64,000 bases of DNA, taken from assembly GCA_029964075.1 (NCBI GenBank), contig CM057133.1:12920699-12984698 (forward strand), given 5' to 3'. This DNA comes from Patiria pectinifera. Taxonomy: Eukaryota > Echinodermata > Asteroidea > Valvatida > Asterinidae. Every line of letters starts with the position of its first letter. Positions within the stretch are counted from its first letter, which is position 1. The translations under genes and the position numbers were made by a program. This document shows positions 12,870-25,400 of the stretch, one piece after another. The notes beneath the pieces were generated by a model. It searched no databases and was not told where the DNA came from. It saw only the letters and a program-made list of their open reading frames with translations.

Positions 12870-15800
12870 TGTTCTTTTGCAAAGATAATACAGCTCCTAC
12901 AAGACAAAGGGAAATGAATACAAAGACAAAACATATTAAGATACAAGAAGTATAAGAACATGTACGTTTTATCCTACACATCGCATACGGTTAAGTCTCT
13001 TTAACAGTCGATCCACGGTCACACATTGCAGTGGACGTCGGTTGTTAAAACAGACTAACCGCCACTCAAAATGAAAGGGAAAATCATTGCTATTTTAACT
13101 GAAATTGTATGTTACTTTCAAACTGCATTATAAGTTGCCAAAGGCAGAAAATTTATTTCCCCCTCGTTTCCGGGCTTTTCTTGTTTTCTGTCGCGAGTTC
13201 TGCAACGGAGACCTCTGACATTTTGGTACTACTATCTTAAATCCTTCTGAGACAATCGCTGAGTGCAGAGGCGAGTCAATATACATTTATATTGAAAGAA
13301 AACAGCACAGAAGCAATTTCGGGGGTTCGCGTCTTCGATGAGTCGACCGAAGGATGTTAGCAATAAATGCAAGGGCCGGAAAGCTCAGGAGGCCCTCGCT
13401 AGATTCATTAATGGAACCAGGAGAGCAGAGAACAAAGATGTTTGTGTTGATGCAGGGGGATGACATTACTCGGGCCCGGGTACCGCCGGGGAGTATCATC
13501 TGTACACACCGGTCCGATGCGAGACTCCGAGACACCGCCCCGAGCTAGCGAGCCAAGGGCCGGCACAATGCCGAGCCGCCACCCCCAATACGGTTTTAAA
13601 GAGTTCCTTCCCCATTCAAGCTGGCGTGATACAATGGTTTCAGACCTCGGAACTTTGGTCATAGAGCCCCCTAAATCCTTGTTACCGTATCCTGATAGCA
13701 TGTGGGTAACTATACACCGCCAGGCCGGATCATTATTATAAGCCAATCTCACTAACTTGATACTTCTCGACTCCAAAAAAGACATTGTTCAACATATTTC
13801 TTCATCGATCGCCCTGCCTCCCTATGGGAGATTCATATTGATTTTCCCTCTCCCCACGCGCAGTAACCTTACACTATGAGCACGGGACTTATGAATAAAG
13901 CTCATGGTATATGGCAGACTTCAGGCCTTATGCAAATATTGGGATGGAAATATGACGCCCCATACTCGGCACAGTCTAACAATTTGGATGTTTGTGTCTT
14001 TCCGGTGAAGCTTCGAGAGGCAGCGGTAAAGTTAATTGCTTTATGGAGGGATTGTTCAGATTTGTTTGTCTTTTGGGCTCTCCAAAATGTCAAAGGTGGC
14101 GAGAGCTAGGGGTAAGAATCGCGTCTTGTTTCGTGGTGACGACAACGACGACGATAGCATCACGATGACGACAACAGCGACATTTAAACTTTCCCGTGGA
14201 CCTCTCACAGATACCGCCATCTCTTACTTTGACACCTGGTAATCCTCTGGAGCATTGATATCGAAAACACGTCTCATCAATCCAGTGCATCATGAGGATG
14301 ATGGGGCGTATTTTCAAATGTCGCCGGGATTACCACGTGAAGACTTAGATGGCGTTGACAACGGTCTGTGCGGAGTTCAAGAACACAAACATTTGAACGA
14401 AAAACAAAATCCCAAACCAACCAAGCAATACCGTGCAGATTGTTCAAGCAATTTTGCAACATGTTGACCAGTTTTCTAAGGAGAAAGATCATCGCTGCCC
14501 CTTGGTAACGCTGAGCTTATCTGATTGATATTTTGCTCTCACAAACTACTGGGCACATTGTGGTCTCTGCAGGCAGATCGGTGTAACCGCTGGTGGGTGT
14601 GTTAACCAGTTGAAAGCAGGATTAGAATTTTGCTATTTTCACAAGAGTTTCGAAATTTTATGAAATAAATTTTACTTTCTTGAAAAACAGAAAGAGTCAG
14701 GACACTAGATAGTATCTGCAACGCAGAATAAACAAATCTCGTGACCGTTTTCTTTCTTTTCCCGCCCTTTTTAATGTTTCCCGCCATCGGGTATATATTA
14801 TCCGATGGCGCGCATCCGATGATAATCCAATAAAGCCGCGACTGTACCCATCGTGCAACGGTATCAAACGTCCACGGACTAATAACAGGTTTATGTGTGC
14901 AGTGGGGGCATAGCTGCTATAGTGTGTATATATTTACTTATTTCATTGATTATCTTTTACTGCAGAGCGATTAGGAAGGAATCGAGAGTAAGCCTGGCCC
15001 GCGGTGCTGGGGTCCGGACGAAAATAGACCACGCGTTAAAATAAGATTTTGGGCGAGGACTTGAAACTGTATCAAACTCTGCCAGCAGTGACTGACAATA
15101 CGCGGCCGAGAACGATACAACGAGGTCTATGTGTGAAAGGATTATAATGCTAGAGTAAACCCAACAGCGTTATAGGTTTGTTCGATGTAGAGAGAGTAGG
15201 GTATAGAGGTTTTGTGTCCGGGGGCAAACTTGGTCATTTTTTTTTCTGAACAAAAGTGGCCCCTTTTTTCGTTCGTAATAATTGTAAAAATCTGGGGAGG
15301 ACACCCAGTAGCGGCGGTGAGGTTCGTGCGCTTTCGTGAAAAAAATAATAACTGGAGGGGGCGTGTGCTTCCCCCCCCCCCGCCCCCGCTGGATACGCAT
15401 CTGTATTTATAGAGAATCAGAAGGCACGGACTGAAACTCTTTTACCTTTAGAATCGGCAAAAGGACCTCAGTATCCATGTGAGCCAACATGATGCACTCT
15501 CTTTCTTCGGGCTTTCCTCTGTAACTGTGCGCATGTGCACAAACACATTGTTATGCATGTCAAACCTAACGGCTTGGCAACCTCTTGAGGGCGCTACAGG
15601 GTGTCCGCCACACATCCCGTGGACTTGCAACAACTGTACACATTGCAACGGCTCAGTGACGCAGTGCATGAAGAAGTGACTCTCTTAATTACATTTAGGC
15701 AGTGTAAGCAAACTCTTTAACACATCTCTAAGGGGTCGTAATACCCGGGAAGCGTGACTTGTAATCTAAAAGAGGAACTTTATTTCGAGCATGAGCAGTG

Positions 15801-18800
15801 ATACTAGATAGGGTTTGAATGCGAGCTGGAAGCAGAGTCAAAACCCAAAGGAATTATCAACCTACCAACGATCTAAATGTTGTTATTCACTCTGCTTTAT
15901 AGCCATTAAGCTGACTGTTGCGCCTAGGGCATACTTTAATACGGAACCGAAAGTCCGCGGTCAATTTCGGCACCGTGGCCCTGGATTGTCACCCGATATG
16001 CGGGATCGTGGCCCGCGATCGTCGCCCTGGATCGTCACTCGGGATACTCGCTGGTGTCGCCGGACCTCGTGCCCTTCATAACAGTGCGTCAAGAACTTAG
16101 TTCCAAGGGGCCTGAGGTGTCGCTTGCCAACTCGAGAGACTAATCCATAAGTTATCTACCGGTAAGCTTGTCCCAGGAAACCAAACAGATCTCGGACGTC
16201 GCCCAGATGTCTCCACTTAGAAGTATCATGCATGTTAAGATCTAATTATCTGGATATGTTTTAGACGCAATCGCACAAAATATGCAAACTTGAGTTGGGA
16301 CACTTCTCTTGAGACGCACAAAACTAAGTTCCCTTCTTATTTATTTAAAAGGCATCAATTACTGTTGAGAATATAGACTTGAGAAACCAGATGTATATAA
16401 AAAATCAGTCTTTGTCCATGGAGAGTTTTATTCTCTGTTAAAAACTCAATTGACTAAAAAAACCATTAAAGTTCTTTTTGTAAGAGTCGAATTAACCCGA
16501 TCCTATCAATTCTCTTCTCGAACTAGAAAACACTCACAGTTTGATAAAACCTTTCCCTTGTCTTTTGTCCCCTTAGGGTGAACACCATAAAATGATAAAT
16601 CCGGTTTTTTTCACAGCACGCGTTCTAAAACAAATACAAGTCGTACCCTTTGACTTCTTCTTCCTCAAACAGTACAATCTTGGTTCTTTTTTGACTTTGC
16701 TTACGCGGCACAGTTCTGTCCGAAACGGCGGTCGTGTTACACCAGATGCCGAGGAGAAAGCCGCGTTTAGCCCAGTACCTGTTTTGATCCGGCTGTATCC
16801 GTCACTCTCCGTCACTCGATCTGGCCGAGGGGCCAGCGCGGAACTATCACCGGTCTTTTGTCGCACTTTTTGTGGTTGTTCTGTGGTCAATCCGAGAGGT
16901 GATTTTGTGGATTCAAGAGTGGAGGTGTCGTGACGGACATGTCTATGAATAACGGACAAGAAGGATCGGCTTTCTAAAAGACCTTTCTAAGTCTCGTTTT
17001 GAATTTCTTCAGATTCTGCTACTTCTGACACTTTTGAAAGGACTTGTTGAAAGTGCCCGCGAGGTCGTAGAAGTCGGTAAACGTGGCAAGTAAATAGTAA
17101 CTACAATAGTCCTTACAGACTTTGCCTCTTTTCTCAGTACCTGTATAAAGTATGTCACAGAGTTTCTTGATAATCCGAAAAAAGTATATAAAACTCAGCG
17201 TTGACCAGGTAACTTACTAGAAGTTGTCCAACTTCCCCACAAAAACATCCCACAGAGCTGCAGTGAAAGTGCAGCAATGGTAATCGTAAGCCGTAAAAAA
17301 AAAAATTAGTGCCCACCTAACTTAACATTATTAAAATTACCGGCTGCCTGTATTAATTACATATTGTAATAACTACACCTTGCAGAGTAATGAGGAGACA
17401 AACAGCTGTGCTATCACTGCTTAATTTTAAATGGGAATATTCCTGAAAGTGTTCCTTATGGGGTCAAATGATTCATGAGTTACGGCTTATTGTAATTCGG
17501 TCTCTACTTTTGCTGTTGACCATCCGAGATCAAGACTTTCCACTAAACAAATTAGGACCGGAAATTTCATGAATCTAAAATACTACTTCACAAGGTTCCC
17601 ATACTAAGTGCTATTGAAGTAATTAAGGTCCAATATTCAATTGCATGCATTTGAAGCTGGCCTCCGGATGCCTTGAATCATTGGGCCCAAGGCCGAAGGT
17701 CCCGCTGGTCTTATTACAAGGTGAATGGCCAGACTAGAAAATGTGACTCTACTAAAAACGGAACAAATTGAATCAAGTATTGGAAGAAAGTCATCGGTTA
17801 TAGTACCCGTCTATCGAATATTTTGAAGAGTCGGATTCAACATATCTCAACTAGCCTCTGCTTTGATACACACAGGTGTTTACATTAAATATAAAGAAGA
17901 TGTTTCTTCCAGTCAACACCAAAATAAAGAAGAAAATAAAAGAGAAATCAAAAAGTTATGTGGTGTTGACCAAGAATTCAGGAGTCAGACTTAGGAACTC
18001 AACTCAATCAAAAGGCCATTAGCGACTTCCAATATAGAACTCATCTGGGCTCTCAGGTTTACCGGCCCACCACACCTTCTTCCTTCCCCGTCCATCCATC
18101 TAACCCTATGGTCAAGCACCATATACAAGGGTGGAATCGAAGCCTTGGCTGCCGAGATAACCAAACGATCCCCGTACCTTTACGAAGATACTAACCTAGA
18201 CCTCGCGGACAGTCCCAACTGTTTTAGGCCTAATTGCTTCTGAACAAGTCATGAATAAGTTCGAGCAAAATGCATGGTTTAATCCAAGATACGACTCCTT
18301 GCGATCGGAACACCACTATAGAGCGTGTATCGTTTACCTCAAAACAGCTGCGAGATTTTACGAGAATACAGCAGATCCGGGCACCTATGGGATATACAGC
18401 GCGTGTAAAGTCCTTTTGCATCTATCTTGTGTCCTATACTGGGCACATCCAATCAAAGACAATAAGTGGGGTTTTTTTTCGAAAGAAAAGAAAGCAATTT
18501 ACAATATGTATTTGCAAATATTTCGGATTGATGACTGTTATAAATTTAAAATTGTTCACCTCAACTTCCGTCCAATCGATCATGCGCATTAGGTAATTTC
18601 AAACGCGGGAGTCTGTGACTAGACTAGTCGGTGTTTGGTACCAAGACGTTCACATAAAAAGTGAATACGGACTGGCGAGACTTGCACACTCTCGACCTAG
18701 CAGGACCGGTGAATTGACTCTTCGGTACCAGCCTATCGAGGTCAACCAAATCGTTGGTTGTTATCATGTCGAGTAGGAGCCAAACAGTTCGACAACTTGA

Positions 18801-18968
18801 GACGTTCGGACGTGCCCATTATGACACAGACGTAAGGTACGTCACACATCAAAAGCTGGTTGACTAATGGTTCTCAATCGAACTTGCTCTATATGCTGTT
18901 CCCTTAGTCCATTTTGTATATACCATGATATTATAATGCCCTGTTAACGTGGATGGGTGTTACATTTA
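12870..18968. other. intergenic, little recognised
   Basis: I looked for further exons to accompany the TIR/SEFIR-like segment on the minus strand and found none. It holds a small GAC tract near 14140, C-run tract near 15370 and the tandem duplication at 15973. GC-rich patch 13460-13740 has overlapping open frames on both strands without family features. Confidence 0.5.
15973..16055 (+). repeat. two-copy ~45-bp tandem duplication
   Basis: GGCCCTGGATTGTCACCCG followed by CGCCCTGGATCGTCACTCGG, separated by GTGGCCCGCGATCGT. GC-rich compared with its surroundings. Confidence 0.5.
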
Positions 18969-19270
18969 CTGTGTGGACTTCCGAACAAATGATGTCCACA
19001 TAAACCAGGTAGCATGCGACGGTGTGTTGACTTGCCCACGGTCCACACGGTGTTTCCCCCTCTCTGGAAAGCAGGTTTAGAGGCATTTGGGGGTTAGGTT
19101 TATCCGTGGCAAAATGAAGAGAAACACTAAAGGGAATCTTAGAAAAAAAACATTTGGGTTGAAAGAGTTTTCACAGTTTGAGAAAAATATTTTTTCACTG
19201 GCTTTTCTTTTACACGAAAACAAAAGAATGTCCACACTAGGTATGTAAAACAAACATGCCTGTGTGTGTG
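18969..19270 (+). mobile_element. MITE-like repeat copy A (inverted partner at 22194-22490)
   Basis: Begins CTGTGTGGACTTCCG and ends GAATGTCCACACTAGGTATG followed by a GT run. Inverted termini CTGTGTGGAC/GTCCACACTA frame a core with CCTCTCTGGAAA, CAGGTTTAGAGGCA, GGTTAGGTTTATCCGTGG and AAACACTAAAGGGAATC. All of these recur reversed at 22194-22490. No coding capacity. Confidence 0.75.
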
Positions 19271-22193
19271 AGGTAGTCCTAGTGGTTCGAACGCAAGGAC
19301 AAATTGAACCGACGTTAATGGAGAGTAAATAAAATATACCTCCTGACCCAATTTTTCTCTTTTTTTTACCATCCAATCAAAGGAATTGGGTCTGATACAT
19401 ATTGGCTCACTGCGCGCAAGCTGTTGAGACATCGAGCCCCTAAAATAGGATTTATCCTTTCAGCGGATCATGTTAAAAAGCGGGGCATGCACAACACCGT
19501 CATAGTTTCCTCTTTTGGCGGGAATTTGCTCGGTGCAACGGCGATCTGTTGGCCTACTTTTTCTTTTATACCACGTTCCAAAACTCTCATCTTCGCGCGG
19601 GTGCATACATGATTGATCGGCGGATCGCGTCCCGCTATAATCAGGATCGGGCGTCATTAGCAAGATCGGTTGGCAAAATTGAATCGTTTCGGCTGATTGA
19701 AAAGCTCTACTGATGGTTATTGGGTTTTTGGAGTTTCGTAATAGATGTTTTTGATTAAAAACGCATTTCGGTCAAGTGGACGCACGTCTATAATTTCATT
19801 GCTCGAGTATAGCCTTCTAGAATGTGAAGCATTTTTTTCTGAGGCCAAACTTGTGACTCTTGCTAAGTTCGTACTTGTAACTTGAGCATTATCCAAACAC
19901 GGAATGGAATTATGACGTCACGTTACAATGTTCGCTAATGTCTACCTGTGACCGGCTATTGCTTTGATTCATAAAGGCTTTGTCAGGGGCATGGACGTCG
20001 GTCCAATCACCTGTACAGGGTGGGTTAAAAAAAACCCGAAACCCAAATGGTAGGACCAATTTTTGAATGACGTTTTGCCTGTAGCACTTTCAAAATCTAG
20101 GATATAAAAGCCCAATCAATGAGCTTCCTTTTAGTACAAGAATCATTCAAATCACTCATGTACTTTTCAAGTTAAGGAATTTTGAACACAAACACCGTTT
20201 TAAAGTTCTGTCCACGGATCACAAAAAAGGTAAGTGTTCTTTCAGCAAAACAAAAACAATTCACATGCATCCGTATGAGAATTGTTTCATAACCTGTGGG
20301 AAGCTTACATACCGACAAAGGGTTTTCCTTGGACACTCGCGCTTTTCCGGATTGCGTCTTGAGCCTAACTATATGGTTCTTTCTAGTGTCCCTAAGCAAG
20401 GTACTTAGTAGCAATTACCCTCCCTTTCATTCAACAAGAACTTGCGTAACAAGGGACAATGTACAATGCGCGTTTCTCCGTATTTAGTGCAAAAGAGTCA
20501 TTCCGAAACACTTTGCCAGAGAAACGATTTTTTTTTAAATCAATACTTTGTTAAATTTAACTTTAAAACCCTCTTTGTCATGAAAATTGTACATTTAGAA
20601 TTTTGGCAAATGAATTCGAATACGACGTTGGTCATTAGAACGAATATTACATGTGAAATACCATTTACCAAAATAGGTCAGGCTGTTGCTCTATTTCTGT
20701 AACTCTTTGTATGGTGGTTATTGCTTACGTTAAAAAATATTCATTTTTGAGTTTTCTTTAAGCAATCGGTGTCCTTCTTCGGCGACTGTACAATATTAGC
20801 GTCACAATGTACGTCAATGAAACTAAATCTGGCTCATTTCGCGCATCACTGTCATTTCTATTTATATACTAATGTGATAACTTTGCAGCCTTCTATAATC
20901 TGATTGGTTAATTGTTTAGCCGTAGATTTGCCCTTCGCCGAGTGGCAGTGTATAGTTACATTGAGGCTATACCATGATCTCGTTTTACTGCACAAACAAA
21001 ATTATCGTCTTCCGTCCCCTCTACCCATCGCTCCCCTGTGGTTCATATCACCCCCTCAAAAAAATAAACGGGCCATAACAGAAAACCCTTTACGACATCA
21101 ATAATAATTCGATTAGTTATTGACGAATGAAAGGTCATTGAGAACTGCCGTTGAATTGCTATCGATCCGCCAGTTCCCAAAAGGGGGGTAAATCGAGAAA
21201 GAAAATGGAATATGATCCCTTTCCATATTTGGCTGGACGGAGAAAGGTAAACCATGGGTTTGAACGAAATTGGGACGGCTGGGAAGGCCTAGGGGGAAAC
21301 TCGGCAGAGACAAATTGGGACGGCTGAAACGAAATTGATATTTCTCAAGTTCAATCGGAATCGGATGGAAAAGGCCACGATTGGAATTGAAACAGCCCGC
21401 GGCCATTTTCTCGCCTATACTGGTTTGAGAAATAGGTCGTTTTCACTTTACCACGAAAGTAGAACACATCGCCCCCAAAAAACAAAAAGCCATTCAAAAA
21501 GACAATTACTCGAAACTAATAATTATGAACTTTTTTTCAGACGCGTGATGGCGCTTTACAATTTGTCCTCTACAGGTATCATTCACGGCGCTCTGCCTAG
21601 GTTGGGACTGGGTGGACAACTTACAAGGAAAAAAATCCGAGACCTTTTATTTCATTTAAACACTTTTTTTTTCATTTATCGATTTTCATGTATTAATATC
21701 ATTAATTGATTCTATCCTTGGTCCTTAACTTTGTTAAGCCCATACCTTTTACCCTTCCCATCTTACATTTAGCAAACAGATGGGCCTATACTCTTCATTC
21801 ACATGAACAAATTAAGTTCACTTTATACAAAATGAAAAATTTTGCAATTTTATAAGATGTGCACTGTTTATACAAATACAAAGTGGTCACAAAAACAAAC
21901 TCAGCACGCTCTAACCCGCTGTCTGTCACCCCAAAGATTATAGGCAAAAGTGTACTTTAACCGTCTACTACGGTTGCCCTTCAGGGCGGCTTGTTCTTTG
22001 CTAAATGCAAGCACTGAATGCGGGCAATTCGATGACGTCATTCAATTTCATCATTTTGAAATGGCTTCGCGATGCGCCAGCGCTCTTTTTTTTTAAAGGT
22101 AGGGGCCTAGAGATTCGCCCGAAGATCGCCAACATTTACGTGCTTTTGTTTGCTAACCAAACGTGCATTTCAACGGTCTTGGTCGCACGGAAT

Positions 22194-22490
22194 CCACACA
22201 CAATGTTTACGTTACATACCTAGTGTGGACATTCTTTTGTTTTCGTGTAGTTAAGAAAAACCTCTCAAAAAACTTATTTTACTCACACTGTGAAAACTCT
22301 TTTAACCCATTTTTTCCCCTATGATTCCCTTTAGTGTTTCGCTTCATTTTGCCACGGATAAACCTAACCCAAAACTGCCTCTAAACCTGTTTTCCAGAGA
22401 GGGGAAAACATTGTGTGGACGTGGGCAAGTCCTCACAACGTCGCTGCCACCTGGTTTATGTGGATATCTTTTGATCGGAAGTCCACACAG
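22194..22490 (-). mobile_element. MITE-like repeat copy B
   Basis: Reverse-orientation copy of 18969-19270, roughly 80% similar by eye, beginning (minus sense) CTGTGTGGACTTCCGA. With copy A it makes a 300-bp inverted pair 2.9 kb apart. Confidence 0.75.
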
Positions 22491-22499
22491 TGTAGGTAA

Positions 22500-25400
22500 T
22501 GCTTGTACACTTACGTTGTCGTCTTTAATGTTGAAAAACCCACATCGGATATCTGACGCAGCAGGTGTTTTTCCTCTATACATGCATGTATTTCAACATC
22601 GATCAAAGCCATCAAATCATTAGCCGAAGCTGCCATTAGACTAGCACGTCAAACTAGTGACGATTCGCTGATCAGTAATCAGGCCCCACTGTATTTTATT
22701 GTCTATAGTGCCACAATCCTGACGGAGGCGTTTCTTTTTCCAGAATTGTTCGTCTTGTAAGTCTCAGAGGGCTCATCCCCCGTCTCTCTCCGCTTGAGCG
22801 AAGATTGCTTCTCCTCGACAAATCTCCCTTTACGACCTGGGGATTGCTGTCTTTCGGCGCAACGCCCGCGTCTTTTTTTTCCTTTCCTTTTTTTTTTCTT
22901 TTCATGGTGATGCTCATTACTTGCTCGGTCGTTACACTTCAGGTTGAAAAAGGTTGCATGGAGCCATTTCTAAAGATTTCATGAAGCTGTGGTGCAGGTA
23001 AACAACATCAAGGTATCCTGTTTTGACAAAGTCTCTCTTTTTTGGTTCGAAAGTCAAGGGGATTGCCGTCCGGAATGCATCCAATTAGATTCTGAAGCAC
23101 GTTTCTTAAATAACAAAATGATAACAGTTGGAAAAATCGTTAAAAGAAATTTAAATTGATCGTTCACGCGACTATGAAAGGCCATACCTTGAAAATGTTG
23201 TGGTTTGGTGTATTATTATTTGAATTTCGGGATACAGAAAAGTTTGTCCTCAAACTTCGAGGCGTTGGAACACTAGTCTACACTCCGGTCTCACGTGTTG
23301 TGCGCTAGGATCACCAAGACTGGAATTTTGAAACTGGAGTGGGACCCGATATCCCAATTTTAGCCAAAATTTCGATGGCTTCATTTACCGCTTGAAATAC
23401 GTATAGACAAGACAAGAACTTGCAGCCGCGTTTGATGCAAACAAAAGGGGGTTCAACATTTTCTCCGTAAATGTAAAGCATTATGTTGATTTTCGGTGTC
23501 CAGACCTTTGCAATATGGCCTGTAAACAATATCAATACAAATCTGGATGAACTCGGGGCGAAAGTGTACCTTTAACTGAAAGGATAAGGAACGACAACGA
23601 GACATGATCAAGAGTGCTTGCGTGATTAAATTCTGACTGCATGGTTAGCACATTATTAGCTGGGTTTTGTCGGTTGATTTTTGTAAGGAATTCATTTATT
23701 GGTTCGCTCGTGGTCGTCCTACCCAAGGGTGCTGCTGGCCCATAAAACCTTTTACAAAAACTCGTGAAGAAAAACCAGTCTTCGCAAAGCATTGTGCAGG
23801 CAGTTCACTTGCCATAAACAACGTACTTTCATGTCGTGCGCAGGGGTCAGGCGCAATACGGAAGTGCTGACCCCGGGGTCACTATAGCGCCTGTTATTAA
23901 TGTGACGCAATTGGGACGGGGAAAGTTTATTGATTGGTAACATGATTTGGGTAGGTGGTTGACTGTCCACAGCTGGAAAACCTGAAGTTGTCCTAAACTA
24001 CACGCTGAATAAAATCACCTCTACAGTTGCTTAGATCATTGATCTCTCTCAAAAAAATGGCCAGAACAATTATGTATGAATAATTTGAGGCCTGATGGCT
24101 GTACTTAAAATTGAAGATTGCCTTCGACGATGTCACGTAAGCAGTACTTAGAAGCTTGAAGGATAAAGAGAACGATCCTAATGGGATTTACAGCAGGCGA
24201 TGGAAGCTTCGACGAACGGCCAAAAATAACCTGATCTCCATCAAGAAATTGCTTCTTTTTTTCTTTTTTGTACACAGTGGAGCGTCCTCATCTGTGTATA
24301 GTCAATGACGCAAAATTTATCCAAAATTAAATCCAGCCGAACGGACGTCGCCTTTCATAAGCCCGCCGTATCAATAAATGATGTTCCATTTGTAGAATTA
24401 AGCCGGTTTTCTTCGGGCGAGGATCAGTGATATGAATACGGCGAGCAGCTGCCGTTCGGTAACTGCGTTTGATGTTAACAGTAGTAGAGTCGACCTGTGG
24501 GACCTCCAAAAACGGCCAAAATGCAAACGTCGGAAATATTGTTCTATTAATTGAGGTCTTTATCTGGAGTTACATTTTGTGACATAAATGTCGGTTTAAA
24601 GTTGTTCTTACTACTGATCATTCATTCTTAAAGCAATATTTCAATAATGTGTAGGCCCTATTGATTCTTCACTTTTTTTCCTGAAATGTGGATTAAGGAA
24701 GAAAACACAGTGCGAGGATTGTAAAACACAGACCATGGGCTGGTTGATCGTGGACATGATCATGTGCTGTTTTTTTTATATTTTTTTATTTATTTTTTAC
24801 ACATTTTAATAATGTAGACCATATCCAGACGTTCTTCGAACAAACTAGCCCGCGTGTTTATCGATTCCACTGTGTTCCGGCGCCATGCTTAATTCGAAAT
24901 TTGCGATTTTCATCGGACGAAGTTCTTCATCACAATGATGGATGTCTCTCTGCGAGATTCAACTCATTCCAACAGGAAATGAACTCGTATCCAGCAGAAC
25001 GGGACATTCTGATCTCCAGATGTGGGCGATAACGTGGGTGCGGTAATTGTTCCGATTTACGTAAGAGTGTCGTAGCCCTATCCACATTTTGAAGGTAATG
25101 TACACCATGAAATATGAAACTGCCAAAATGTTGTGGAATATCCTGCTTGATCGTAAGCAAATAATAGGATCAAACATCCTGTGAAACCGTTACGCACAGG
25201 AGGCCGTCATTTTCGAGAAAAGAGGAAAAGTCATCATTTCATCGCGATGGTAAATTGAGACCTTACCGCACCGGGAAAAAAAAAAGCTTTTTCAATACTG
25301 CCACAAATGGACTGAATTTAGTTTAATGTTATAGTGAAAAGCTGAGGATCATACCAGAAGTCGGTGCAAGTCAAAATGTAGAAATTAATGAACATTTTGG

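Noticed and set aside
13408-13785. Overlapping frames on both strands in a GC-rich patch
   Set aside because: GC-rich sequence lowers stop frequency. No family features, and an rRNA origin was considered but not supported by any recognised conserved segment.
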